Positions 41,085 through 49,693 of a stretch of 64,000 bases of DNA are shown here, piece by piece. The notes below the pieces were generated by a model. It made no database searches and had not been told where the DNA came from. It was given only the letters and a program-made list of their open reading frames with translations. The stretch is taken from positions 1,116,001-1,180,000 of the forward strand of contig NZ_JACHVQ010000001.1 in NCBI RefSeq assembly GCF_014190805.1, written 5' to 3'. Every line of letters begins with the position of its first letter. Position 1 is the stretch's first letter. Source of the stretch: Flexivirga oryzae (lineage in GTDB: Bacteria > Actinomycetota > Actinomycetes > Actinomycetales > Dermatophilaceae). Made by a program: the position numbers and the translations under genes.

Positions 41085-42485
41085 TCACGCGTCGACCCGC
41101 AGGGCGACGACCGGTGGTGTCGCGATGGCGCGCCGAGCGGGCGGCTGCGAAGCCAGGAGTATGACGGCCAGCGCCGCCAGCACGATCGCGACCAGCACCA
41201 ACCACGGCAGACCCCAGACGAACCCGTCGGTCTCGACCCCGACGAGGGCCTGGGCACTGGCCGACCCGTAACAGACGCCGACCAGCATTCCCGCGGAGGT
41301 TGCTGCGGCCGACATCGCGACCGATTCCTTGGTGATCATCGACCGCACCTGGGACCCGGTCAAGCCGAGGGCGCGCAGCAGACCCAGCTCGCGGCGCCGC
41401 TGGATCACGGTCAGCGACATGGTGCTGACGAAGCCGATCGCTGCGATCAACGACGAGACGACGCCGACGGTGATGGTGATCGTCGAGGCGACCGACAGCA
41501 TGTCGTGCGCCTCGTGCCGCTGCGCCATCGTCAGGTCCTGCCAGGAGTTGACGGCGGTCTGCAGGGCGGACGTACCGGAGGCGATCGTCACCACCAGCGC
41601 GACACCGACGAACAGCCCGAGGGTCGACCGAGTGGTCCGTGCCGGGTCGGCGACGGCGTTGCGGCGCGCGATGACGCTCGGCGCATCGCCGCCGATCAGG
41701 CGTCCCAGGACACCGACTGCCGCCGGCAGGACGAACCGCGCGCCGGCGAGCAGACCGGTCGACGTGACGCAGGCCGCGAGGAAGGCGACGAGGAAGCCTG
41801 CCGCGACACCACGTTCGCCGAGGGCCATCGCCAGTGCGAACAGGGCCGCACCGCCGATCACGAGGACCGTCGAGCAGGCGACCCGCACACGCCCGGCCCG
41901 CCCGCCGGAGCTGCGGGCGCCGATGGAGCCGGCCAGTGCGTCCGCGGGTGACGCCTCCAGCACCCGGCGCGAACCCGCCCACCCCGACGCCGCGGCCACG
42001 GCGGTGATGGCGGCCACCGCCACGGGTGTTCCGAGCGAGAACCAGGGGTAGTCGGCCACCGGCAGATGCCGCTGGTGCACCAGCACGACCCGGACGACGT
42101 CGACGAGCAGCGTCGCGGCGACGACCCCGATCACGCTGCAGATCAAGCAGATCCGAGCGGTGGTCATCGCGATCGAACGCCGCAGCTCGGTGCTCCGTGC
42201 CCCGAGCAGCCGGAGAGTGGCGATCTGCCGCAGGCGACCGGCGATCACAGTGGCGACACCCGCCGAGATCACCACTGCGGCGACATACAGGGCCATGCCG
42301 ATGAAGACGACCGAGACGACCGCGAGGAGGATGCTCAGCGAGCCGCCGGTGCTGCTGCTCATCGCCGAGAGCATCGTGCCGCAGCTGAGCAACGCTCCGG
42401 CATACGCACCGGCGAGACCTGCCACCGCGCCGACGGTCCCGAGCTCGCGCGTGGAACCGAGCACCAGGTCGTGTCGCATCCTCAT
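41085..42485 (-). CDS. ABC transporter permease (FtsX/MacB type)
   Basis: A 466-residue permease with two FtsX-like halves, each with a large hydrophobic region (for example SLSILLAVVSVVFIGMALYVA and SSLIAAIGFVSTMSLTVIQRR). The signature LGLLRALGLTGSQVRSMITKE lies near residue 370 and RQIATLRLLGARSTELRRS near 85. Total membrane spans are about eight. It overlaps the ATPase gene by 4 bp. Such pairs commonly export antimicrobial peptides or lipids. Confidence 0.9.
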   Translation of the reverse strand: MRMRHDLVLGSTRELGTVGAVAGLAGAYAGALLSCGTMLSAMSSSTGGSLSILLAVVSVVFIGMALYVAAVVISAGVATVIAGRLRQIATLRLLGARSTELRRSIAMTTARICLICSVIGVVAATLLVDVVRVVLVHQRHLPVADYPWFSLGTPVAVAAITAVAAASGWAGSRRVLEASPADALAGSIGARSSGGRAGRVRVACSTVLVIGGAALFALAMALGERGVAAGFLVAFLAACVTSTGLLAGARFVLPAAVGVLGRLIGGDAPSVIARRNAVADPARTTRSTLGLFVGVALVVTIASGTSALQTAVNSWQDLTMAQRHEAHDMLSVASTITITVGVVSSLIAAIGFVSTMSLTVIQRRRELGLLRALGLTGSQVRSMITKESVAMSAAATSAGMLVGVCYGSASAQALVGVETDGFVWGLPWLVLVAIVLAALAVILLASQPPARRAIATPPVVALRVDA

Positions 42486-43246
42486 GCCGGGACTCCTTCA
42501 GCGGTGAGGAGCAGTTGCGAGATCTGCTGTGGCGTCAGACGGCCGTGGTCGGCGACGACCCGCCCGTCGGCCAGCACGAGGACCCGGTCGGCGTACGAGG
42601 CGGCGATCGGGTCGTGACTGACCATGGCGATGGTCTGGCCGTATTCGGTTGCGGCCGAACGCAATAACTGGAGGACCTCGCGCGAGCTGCGGGTGTCGAG
42701 GTTGCCCGTCGGCTCATCGGCGAAGATGATCGCCGGTCGTGGTGCGAGCGCGCGCGCGATGGCGACGCGTTGCTGCTGCCCGCCGGACAACTCGGCGGGT
42801 TTGTGCGCGATCCGCTCGGTGATGCCGAGCACGTGTACGAGATGGTCGATCCAGCCCTGCTCCTGCGGCGCGATGCGGTGGCCGGCGAGTTGGAACGGCA
42901 AGGTGATGTTCTCGGCCACGGTGAGCGTCGGCACCAGGTTGAACGACTGGAAGACGAAGCCGACCTCTCGGCGGCGCAGCGTGGTGCGCGCGGTGTCGTC
43001 CATGGTGTGCAGTGGTTGGCTGGCGAGAAAGACGCCGCCCCGGGTGGCGTCGTCGAGGCCTGCGGCGACATTCATGAAGGTCGACTTCCCGGAGCCGGAC
43101 GGGCCCATGATCGCAGTGAATTCGCCGCGCCGGATGTCGACGCTCACGTCGCTGAGCGCGAAGATGATGCTGCTGCCGGTGCCGTAACTCTTGGTGACCT
43201 GCCGGAAGGAGACGACTGCCTGGTCGTCGGTGGGTGTCGTGGACAT
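42482..43246 (-). CDS. ABC transporter ATP-binding protein (MacB/LolD type)
   Basis: A 254-residue ATPase. Walker A is MGPSGSGKSTFMN near residue 47, Q-loop FVFQSFNLVPTLTV, signature LSGGQQQRVAIARAL near 150 and Walker B AIIFADEPTGNLDTRS. The H-loop His is in MVSHDP. Start is ATG at 43246; GTG at 43252 is possible. Together with the permease it forms one exporter, and the two-component genes lie directly upstream on the same strand. Confidence 0.94.
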   Translation of the reverse strand: MSTTPTDDQAVVSFRQVTKSYGTGSSIIFALSDVSVDIRRGEFTAIMGPSGSGKSTFMNVAAGLDDATRGGVFLASQPLHTMDDTARTTLRRREVGFVFQSFNLVPTLTVAENITLPFQLAGHRIAPQEQGWIDHLVHVLGITERIAHKPAELSGGQQQRVAIARALAPRPAIIFADEPTGNLDTRSSREVLQLLRSAATEYGQTIAMVSHDPIAASYADRVLVLADGRVVADHGRLTPQQISQLLLTAEGVPA

Positions 43247-43314
43247 GTGCACCAGCGTCGCCCGGGCCGGGTGCCCGGCACATCGGGCGTGGGTGCGAAA
43301 TCGGCTACGCCGTC

Positions 43315-43345
43315 AGATGTATGGCGCACGCAGCGCCATACATCT
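43315..43345. promoter_or_regulatory. Perfect 13-bp inverted repeat between response regulator and ABC genes
   Basis: AGATGTATGGCGC (43315-43327) and its exact complement (43333-43345) are separated by ACGCA. The right arm touches the response-regulator stop codon. On the minus strand it lies just after the two-component genes and 69 bp before the ABC ATPase start. It may be a terminator hairpin, although no T-run follows, or an operator for the ABC genes. Confidence 0.6.
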
Positions 43346-44001
43346 CACAGCAGACCGTGTTCGTAGCAGTAGACCACCAACTGGACGCGGTCGCGCAGGT
43401 GCAGCTTGGTGAGGATGCGCGACATGTGGGTCTTCACGGTTGCCTCCGAAAGGTATTCAGCGGAGGCGATTTCGGCGTTCGACATACCCTGCGCCGCGCG
43501 CAGCATGATCTCCCGCTCGCGCCCGGTCAACAGGTCGTACTCCGCACCGGGGGCCTGGGCCTGTTCGGCGCGGAAGCGCTCGAAGAGGGACTTGGTCGCG
43601 CTCGCGGCGACGACCTGGTTCCCGGCGGCGACCGCCCGGATCGCGCCGAGCAGGAACTCCGGCTGCGCGTCCTTGAGGAGGAAGCCACTGGCGCCGGCCT
43701 CGATCGCGTCCGCTACTGCGGCGTCGAGGTCGAAAGTGGTCAGCACCAACACCTTCGGCGCTTCATCGCCGTACTTCGCACAGATCGCGCGGGTCGCGGC
43801 GACGCCGTCGAGGTGAGGCATCCGGACGTCCATCAGGAGGACGTCGGGGGACACGCGGGCGACGAGGTCGACCGCCTCGTCGCCGTCACCGGCCTGGCCG
43901 ACGACGGTGAGATCGGGCTGGCTGCCGATCACCAGGGCCAGCCCGCTGCGGAACAGCGCCTGGTCGTCGATCATGGCCACACGGATCGGGGCATCGGTCA
44001 C
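43345..44001 (-). CDS. NarL/LuxR-type response regulator
   Basis: A 218-residue regulator. The receiver domain has the acidic pair in AMIDDQALFRSG, phosphoacceptor Asp in DVLLMDVRMPHLDG near residue 57, and Lys in GFLLKDAQPE near 105. The C-terminal LuxR-type HTH is LTGREREIMLRAAQGMSNAEIA and ATVKTHMSRILTKL. GTG at 44001 overlaps the kinase stop. It likely controls the downstream ABC transporter. Confidence 0.94.
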   Translation of the reverse strand: MTDAPIRVAMIDDQALFRSGLALVIGSQPDLTVVGQAGDGDEAVDLVARVSPDVLLMDVRMPHLDGVAATRAICAKYGDEAPKVLVLTTFDLDAAVADAIEAGASGFLLKDAQPEFLLGAIRAVAAGNQVVAASATKSLFERFRAEQAQAPGAEYDLLTGREREIMLRAAQGMSNAEIASAEYLSEATVKTHMSRILTKLHLRDRVQLVVYCYEHGLL

Positions 44002-45206
44002 GGGCGCGTTGATTCCTTTGTGCTCGAAGCGGTTTCTGCGTTGCCGGTTCTCGTCGGCTCGGGGATGACGGCTTCGACGACCCAGTGCGGGCCGTCGGGC
44101 CCGGCGTTCAGGTGCCCGCCGGCGATGGTGGCGCGCTCCATCATCCCGATGACCCCGTGCCCGGTGCCCTCGCCACGCTCGCCGATGGTGTTGACCACGC
44201 GGAGCCGGTAGCCGTCGGTCCAGTCCTGCGTGACGTGCACCGGCCGGCTGAGGTCACCGTGCTTGAGCGCGTTGGTGAGGGCCTCTCCGAGCAACCGGTA
44301 GGCGGTGAGTGCCAGCAACGTCGAGGTGTCCGGGTCTCCGTCCGACCGGTAGCGGATCTGCATGCCGGTCAGGCGCATTCGGTCGATCAGCCGCTCCTGC
44401 TGCGCGTTGCCGGGGGTGGACCGGTCGGCGTCGGGGTCCCGCAGTTCGGCGAGGATCGTGCGCAGGTCCGCGATGGTCGAGCGCGCGGTCTCCGCGATGA
44501 CCTCCAGCGCCTGCTCGGTCGCCTCCGGGTCGGACCGCAAGGCGTACCTGGCGCCGTCCGCCTGGGCGGCGACGACCGCCCACGAGTGCGCGACGATGTC
44601 GTGCATGTCCGCTGCCGCCCGGCTGCGCTGCAGCTCGTGCTCGTAGCTGTCGGCGAGCCGGCGTCGCTCGACCGCGTCCACCTGGGCGTCCAGGGCCGCC
44701 TGGATCCGCCGGCGGCGTTGCAGCTGCAGGTAACCCGCGATCCAACCGCCCCCGCAGACGAGTGCGGCCAGGGCCGTCACCGCCACCGCCGGGAAGACCC
44801 GTTCCAGCGCCCAGGGTCCGTCCTGCACGAAGATCAGCATCCACACGAGCAACCCGGCACAGCCGACACCGGCTGCGATCAGCCCGAAGCGACGCACCGC
44901 GAGCCGCGGGTGCGCCCCGAGCACGAAGAAGAGCGCGGCATACGCCACGTCGGCGAAGGCCAGCCGGAGATACCACCCGGGGTGCGCGAACTGGATCGCC
45001 GCGGCGACCAGCCCGAGCGCCACCATCGCCGGCAGGCTGAGCCGGCGCACTGCGAGTGCGGCTGCCAGCACGAGGACGACGATGGCGTCGCCGGTGCCCA
45101 CCGCGGCGTAGAGCACCCCGACGACGGCCGCATAGACGGCTGCGCAGCCCAGATCGAAGCCCAGCTGGCGGCGGCTCGGCCGGCCCTGCTCCCAGATCTG
45201 TGGCAT
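43998..45206 (-). CDS. Sensor histidine kinase (NarL-partner type)
   Basis: A 402-residue kinase with four to six N-terminal hydrophobic segments and no large extracellular loop, suggesting membrane sensing. The dimerisation/phosphoacceptor region is AAADMHDIVAHSWAVVAAQ (His in MHD). The ATPase has EALTNALKHG (N box) and GTGHGVIGMMERA (G box). ATG at 45206 (MPQIWEQ) has GGAG just upstream; GTG at 45239 is an alternative. It is co-translated with the response regulator. Confidence 0.92.
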   Translation of the reverse strand: MPQIWEQGRPSRRQLGFDLGCAAVYAAVVGVLYAAVGTGDAIVVLVLAAALAVRRLSLPAMVALGLVAAAIQFAHPGWYLRLAFADVAYAALFFVLGAHPRLAVRRFGLIAAGVGCAGLLVWMLIFVQDGPWALERVFPAVAVTALAALVCGGGWIAGYLQLQRRRRIQAALDAQVDAVERRRLADSYEHELQRSRAAADMHDIVAHSWAVVAAQADGARYALRSDPEATEQALEVIAETARSTIADLRTILAELRDPDADRSTPGNAQQERLIDRMRLTGMQIRYRSDGDPDTSTLLALTAYRLLGEALTNALKHGDLSRPVHVTQDWTDGYRLRVVNTIGERGEGTGHGVIGMMERATIAGGHLNAGPDGPHWVVEAVIPEPTRTGNAETASSTKESTRP

Positions 45207-45300
45207 GTCTCCAGTGTGACCGACGGACGTACCCGTCACATCCGCCGGAAGTTGTATGCCGTGGACGGCCGTTCACGTGTCGGACGTGATGCCCGTCTCG

Positions 45301-45330
45301 TGGACAGCCCGCGGAGGGGTGCCGTACAGT
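45301..45330 (+). promoter_or_regulatory. leuA leader promoter
   Basis: TGGACA (45301-45306) and TACAGT (45325-45330) are separated by 18 bp, matching a sigma-70-type promoter. Transcription would begin about at the leader GTG at 45338, so the leader may be leaderless. Confidence 0.7.
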
Positions 45331-45337
45331 GGCGAGC

Positions 45338-45385
45338 GTGCGTTCGGCATACGTGCTTCTCCTTGCTTGCCGCGACGAGGCCTGA
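45338..45385 (+). CDS. leuA leader peptide (MRSAYVLLLACRDEA)
   Basis: A 15-residue open frame starting GTG and ending TGA, with three consecutive Leu codons (CTT CTC CTT). CTT is unusual in this GC-rich sequence. Its last codons lie inside the left arm of a strong hairpin. Ribosome pausing at the Leu codons when Leu-tRNA is scarce would alter folding of the leader, the classical attenuation layout. A regulatory peptide is inferred from position, codons and hairpin. Confidence 0.82.
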   Translation: MRSAYVLLLACRDEA

Positions 45386-45407
45386 CTTTCGGCCTTCCTC
45401 GTCGCGG
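45370..45407 (+). terminator. Attenuator hairpin upstream of leuA
   Basis: CCGCGACGAGG (45370-45380) pairs perfectly with CCTCGTCGCGG (45397-45407); an inner GGCC/GGCC can extend the stem. It starts within the leader peptide's codons and lies 142 bp before leuA. Another GC-rich inverted sequence near 45465-45490 could form the alternative fold. Confidence 0.7.
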
Positions 45408-45549
45408 AGGTTCTGCTGCCCCGGGCCGAAGCCCAGCACTCACCGCGGCTCACCCTCCGCGAATATCGCGGGTCGCAAGCTCCCCGCGACATCCCGGAGT
45501 TCGAGCCTCTGGTGACTGTGCTGGCCCAACTTCACTGAAAAGACGAGAC

Positions 45550-47310
45550 ATGAAGCACCCCCAGCTGCCGACCTCGATGCCGATCGGCAAATACGTACCC
45601 TTCCACGAACAGATCAAGGTCGACCTGCCGGACCGGCAGTGGCCGAGCAAGGTCATCAGCAAGGCGCCGCGCTGGTGTGCGGTCGACCTGCGCGACGGCA
45701 ACCAGGCCCTCATCGACCCGATGAATTCCGAACGCAAGAAGCGGATGTTCGACCTGCTGGTCGGCATGGGGTACAAGGAGATCGAGGTCGGCTTCCCCAG
45801 CGCGAGCCAGACCGACTACGACTTCGTTCGCGAGCTGATCGAGGGCGGCCACATCCCCGACGACGTCACGATCCAGGTGCTCACCCAGTGCCGTGACCAG
45901 CTGATCGAGCGGACCTTCGACGCGATCCGGGGCGCGAAGCAGGTCATCGTGCACTTCTACAACTCGACGAGCATCCTGCAGCGCCGGGTGGTCTTCGGGC
46001 TCGGCGAGGACGGCATCGTCGACATCGCGACCCAGGCCGCGCGGCTGGTCAAGAAGCTCGAGGAGACCGTCCCCGACACGGACGTCTACTACGAGTACTC
46101 GCCGGAGTCCTACACCGGCACGGAGCTGGAGTTCGCGGCGCGCATCTGCAACGAGGTCATCGAGATCATCGACCCGACCCCGGACCACAAGATGATCGTC
46201 AACCTGCCGGCCACCGTCGAGATGGCGACCCCGAACGTCTACGCCGACTCGATCGAGTGGATGTCGGCCCACCTGACCCGGCGTGAGTCGGTGATGCTGA
46301 GCCTGCACCCGCACAACGACCGCGGAACCGGTGTGGCCGCAGCGGAACTCGGCTACCAGGCCGGCGCCGACCGCATCGAGGGGTGCCTGTTCGGCAACGG
46401 TGAGCGCACCGGCAACGTCGACCTGGTCACCCTGGGCCTGAACCTCTTCAGCCAGGGCATCGACCCGCAGATCGACTTCTCCGACATCGACAGGATCCGG
46501 CGCACCGTCGAGCACTGCAACCAGCTGCCGGTGCACGAGCGGCACCCGTACGGCGGGGACCTGGTCTTCACGGCGTTCTCCGGGTCGCACCAGGACGCCA
46601 TCAACAAGGGCTTCGCCGACATGCAGCGTCAGGAGCGCGAGACCGGAAAGTCGATCAACGACCTGGTGTGGGGCGTGCCCTACCTGCCGATCGACCCGCA
46701 TGACGTCGGCCGTTCCTACGAGGCGGTCGTGCGCGTCAACAGCCAGTCCGGCAAGGGCGGTGTCGCCTACCTGCTCAAGGCCGAGCACCAGCTGGACCTG
46801 CCGCGCCGGCTGCAGATCGAGTTCAGCGGGGTGGTGCAGAAGCGCACCGACACCGTCGGCGGCGAGGTCACACCGGAGCAGCTCTGGGTCGCGTTCCAGG
46901 ACGAATACCTGCCGAACACCGGTGAGGGCGAGGCGGCCTGGGGTCGTTTCCGGCCGATCACCCACTCTCTGGAGAGCGGCGCGCACGAGCACGACCACAT
47001 CGTCGCCACGATGACCGACCACGGCGAGCAGATCACCGTCGAGGGCGAGGGCAACGGCCCGATCGACGCGTTCGTCAACGCGCTCGCATCGATCGGGGTG
47101 GACGTCCGGGTGCTCGACTACGCCGAGCACACCCTGTCGACCGGTGGTGACGCGAGCGCTGCGGCATACCTCGAGTGCGCCATCGGCGACCGCGTCCTGT
47201 GGGGTGTCGGGGTGCACAGCTCGATCGTGAAGGCGTCGCTGACCGCGATCCTGTCGGCCGTCAACCGCGCCGAGCGGGACGCAGCGGTTGCCGAGGCCGC
47301 TGCCGGCTGA
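45550..47310 (+). CDS. leuA: 2-isopropylmalate synthase
   Basis: A 586-residue enzyme of leucine synthesis that condenses 2-oxoisovalerate with acetyl-CoA. The catalytic-domain start WCAVDLRDGNQALIDPMN is near residue 42. The metal-binding HPHND in SLHPHNDRGTGV is near 255, and LFGNGERTGNVD follows. A C-terminal LeuA dimer/regulatory domain (about 440-575) should bind leucine for feedback inhibition. ATG at 45550 matches family N-termini. Control by a leader peptide and attenuator is likely. Confidence 0.97.
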   Translation: MKHPQLPTSMPIGKYVPFHEQIKVDLPDRQWPSKVISKAPRWCAVDLRDGNQALIDPMNSERKKRMFDLLVGMGYKEIEVGFPSASQTDYDFVRELIEGGHIPDDVTIQVLTQCRDQLIERTFDAIRGAKQVIVHFYNSTSILQRRVVFGLGEDGIVDIATQAARLVKKLEETVPDTDVYYEYSPESYTGTELEFAARICNEVIEIIDPTPDHKMIVNLPATVEMATPNVYADSIEWMSAHLTRRESVMLSLHPHNDRGTGVAAAELGYQAGADRIEGCLFGNGERTGNVDLVTLGLNLFSQGIDPQIDFSDIDRIRRTVEHCNQLPVHERHPYGGDLVFTAFSGSHQDAINKGFADMQRQERETGKSINDLVWGVPYLPIDPHDVGRSYEAVVRVNSQSGKGGVAYLLKAEHQLDLPRRLQIEFSGVVQKRTDTVGGEVTPEQLWVAFQDEYLPNTGEGEAAWGRFRPITHSLESGAHEHDHIVATMTDHGEQITVEGEGNGPIDAFVNALASIGVDVRVLDYAEHTLSTGGDASAAAYLECAIGDRVLWGVGVHSSIVKASLTAILSAVNRAERDAAVAEAAAG

Positions 47311-47347
47311 CCCGGCGGCCGGGTCACGCCCCGGCTACGGTGACCAG

Positions 47348-47845
47348 GTGACTGCACGGCTGATCCTGCTCAACGGGCTGCCCGGGGTGGGCAAGTCCAC
47401 GCTGGCGCGCGGGTATGTCGCGACGCGTCCCGGCGTCCTCGACCTCGACATCGACGTCCTGCGCACGATGCTCGGTGGCCCCTGGGAGGGGACCGCCGAG
47501 CTCGGTCGCTCGCTCGCGCTGCAGATCATCCGGACGCACCTGGCGAGCGGGTATGACGTCGTCGTGCCACAGCTGGTCGCGAACCCGGACCAGCTGCGCC
47601 GGTTCGAGGATGCCGCAACCGGTTTCGGGTTCGTCCAGGTGCTGGTCGACGGCAGATCACGGTCGGGTGATGCGCCCTGGCAGCAGGATCTGCACGCGGA
47701 TGAACTCGACTACTACCGGCAGCGGCTGGGCCGACTGGTGTCGCAGCGACCCGGTGTGCACCGGGTCGACGTGATCGACGGCGACCCTGCAGCAGCGGCC
47801 GAGGTACTGGCGCAGCTGCTCGGCGAACCGTCAGCGACCGGCTGA
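47348..47845 (+). CDS. Small P-loop kinase/AAA-type ATPase
   Basis: A 165-residue protein with Walker A at residues ~8-16 (NGLPGVGKSTLA), then LDLDIDVLRTMLGG and VVPQLVANPDQLRRF. The fold resembles AAA_33/gluconate-kinase-type small kinases that phosphorylate sugars, nucleotides or antibiotics. No substrate motif is recognised. The start is GTG at 47348. Confidence 0.78.
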   Translation: MTARLILLNGLPGVGKSTLARGYVATRPGVLDLDIDVLRTMLGGPWEGTAELGRSLALQIIRTHLASGYDVVVPQLVANPDQLRRFEDAATGFGFVQVLVDGRSRSGDAPWQQDLHADELDYYRQRLGRLVSQRPGVHRVDVIDGDPAAAAEVLAQLLGEPSATG

Positions 47846-47849
47846 CCGA

Positions 47850-48716
47850 TCAGGGCGCCGTGCCGACCAGATAGGCGACGGCCACGTGCTGGGTCGACAG
47901 TTTCTGAGTGCGCTCGTTGTAGAGCGTCGCCGTCCAGGACTTCGTGCTGCGGTCGATGCCGTCTCCGCTGGCCGGCCCGAACACGTCGCCGTCCTTGGTG
48001 CACGACGCGAAACCCAGCCAGTCCGGGTGCTCGGGCACGGTGCCCCAGGCGCCACCGACGCGGATCTGGCACCGGTCACCGTCGGCGAGCCGCATGTTGA
48101 GCGGCGAGGTCACCGAGGGCTTCGTCGGGTTGCCCCACGCGCCGGTGTAGGGCAGCCGGACCAGCACCTTGTCCGTCGCGTTGCGCAGGCACAACGCGGT
48201 CGAGTCGGTCGATTTCCAGCAGGCCGGTAGATAGGCCGCGGAAGGGCTGCAGATCGCGATGCCGTCGTCGACGGCGACCGGTGAACCGTCACCGCACATG
48301 GCCTGGGTGGACTCGGTCTTCACGGTGTAACCGGGTGCCGGTTGCCCGGACGCGGTCACCGGGCGGATGACGACGACCCGGGTGGCCGGCGTCGTGCCGG
48401 TGGGTGCGCTCGTGCCCGTGGTCGTGCCGGGTGCGCTCGTCGAGGACGCGGCCGTCGAGGACGCGGCCGTCGAGGACGTCGTCGGGGGAGCGGTGGTCGA
48501 GCCCGTGGAGGGCGTCGTCGATTTCGTCGGCGCGGACGTACCCGACGTCGCAGGCGGTGTGGGACTGCTCGAGACCGGCGATCCGGTGGTGGTGCTGGTG
48601 ATTCCCGTGCCGGTGCCCGGGTCCGTCGCGGTCTCGCCGCTGGACTGGCAGGCGGTGAGAGTCGTGGCGGCCAGGGCAGCGGCCAGCAGGCCGATCGGAG
48701 CACGTTGACGACGCAT
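47850..48716 (-). CDS. Secreted lipoprotein with Ser/Thr-rich linker, unknown function
   Basis: A 288-residue predicted lipoprotein. The signal peptide ends with the lipobox LTAC, with Cys at residue 23. Residues ~24-110 are a low-complexity Ser/Thr/Pro/Gly linker, including tandem AASST units encoded by short DNA repeats around 48440-48480. The C-terminal ~170 residues contain several Cys (CGDG, ICSPS, ACWKS, LCLRN, RCQIR, SCTKD) likely paired in disulphides outside the cell. I do not recognise the domain. Confidence 0.8.
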   Translation of the reverse strand: MRRQRAPIGLLAAALAATTLTACQSSGETATDPGTGTGITSTTTGSPVSSSPTPPATSGTSAPTKSTTPSTGSTTAPPTTSSTAASSTAASSTSAPGTTTGTSAPTGTTPATRVVVIRPVTASGQPAPGYTVKTESTQAMCGDGSPVAVDDGIAICSPSAAYLPACWKSTDSTALCLRNATDKVLVRLPYTGAWGNPTKPSVTSPLNMRLADGDRCQIRVGGAWGTVPEHPDWLGFASCTKDGDVFGPASGDGIDRSTKSWTATLYNERTQKLSTQHVAVAYLVGTAP

Positions 48717-48825
48717 TGTTTTCTCCCCTTCGAAGTGTGTCCCCTCGAAAGCGAAGACGCCGTGCTGCAGGTCCGGGTTGCCCCGGCAAGGTCACAGTTG
48801 GATCACTGGACGCCGCCCGGCGGTG

Positions 48826-49617
48826 TCATTGCAGCCCCTCCCGCAGGATCTCGTTCATCGCGTCGAGGGTCGCCTGGTCCCCGGTGCCGACCAGCTCGCC
48901 GTCGGTGGGGCGGTTCCAGAGCCACAGGTCCAGATCGGAGGCTGTTCCCGAAATCGTCGCAACCGCAGTGGCATTCGCCGCCGGGCGGAAATTCGGGTCA
49001 TCGATGGCCGCACCGGAATCGGGCACCGTGCCCGTTTCGCGGCCGAGTTGCAGCACCCAGCGGCGGTCGGCGTCCGTCGCCACCAGCTCGACGACCCGGC
49101 CCTCGGTGGGTGCGAAGGTGACCAGCGGGTGCTCACGGCCGTACATCACCTCGACGATCTCGTCGACCCCGTCGGCGGCCAGGGCGGGATCGATCGCGGC
49201 AGGAGTCGCCCCGGCGGTCAGCTCGGCGTCGACGCGATGGATCAGCGCCTCGTGAGCCTGCCGGCGGGTGATGTAACCGGCGGTGTGCAGTGCTTCGTCG
49301 GGTGTCCACATCCAGCGCGGGTCGGTTGCCGGAGTGTCGCGGAGCGCGGCGGTCAGAGCGGAGTTGGCGGAGTCGAACGCGCCGAGGAGCGCCTCCCGCC
49401 CGTCCGGTCGCTGCGGGTGGTGCAGGGCCTGCGGGTCCTCGACGTTCTGGGCGACGATGCTTCCCCAGAACCACTGCACCTCGGTCAGGTGCCACAGCAG
49501 GTCGTCGGTCGTCCAGTCCGGACAGGTGGGCACCGGCCGGTCGGGTGTCGTCGCCAGGGCCGCCCGGAACCGGGTGGACTCGTCGTGGATGGTGGTCAGG
49601 AAGTCGGGATTCGTCAT
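48826..49617 (-). CDS. Maleylpyruvate isomerase-family mycothiol-dependent protein (DinB fold)
   Basis: A 263-residue protein of the actinobacterial TIGR03083 type. The N-terminal DinB-fold helix bundle holds DWTTDDLLWHLTEVQWFWG near residue 35 and RRQAHEALIHRVDAE near 120, giving the conserved His residues. A C-terminal sterol-carrier-like domain (residues ~170-255) follows. Relatives use mycothiol as cofactor, but the substrate here is unknown. Confidence 0.85.
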   Translation of the reverse strand: MTNPDFLTTIHDESTRFRAALATTPDRPVPTCPDWTTDDLLWHLTEVQWFWGSIVAQNVEDPQALHHPQRPDGREALLGAFDSANSALTAALRDTPATDPRWMWTPDEALHTAGYITRRQAHEALIHRVDAELTAGATPAAIDPALAADGVDEIVEVMYGREHPLVTFAPTEGRVVELVATDADRRWVLQLGRETGTVPDSGAAIDDPNFRPAANATAVATISGTASDLDLWLWNRPTDGELVGTGDQATLDAMNEILREGLQ

Positions 49618-49693
49618 GGTCCATCGAGCCTAGGGGTGGCATCGGACAGCGCACGACCGGATTTTGCGCGACTTCCGCACGTAAGCTGCTGCC

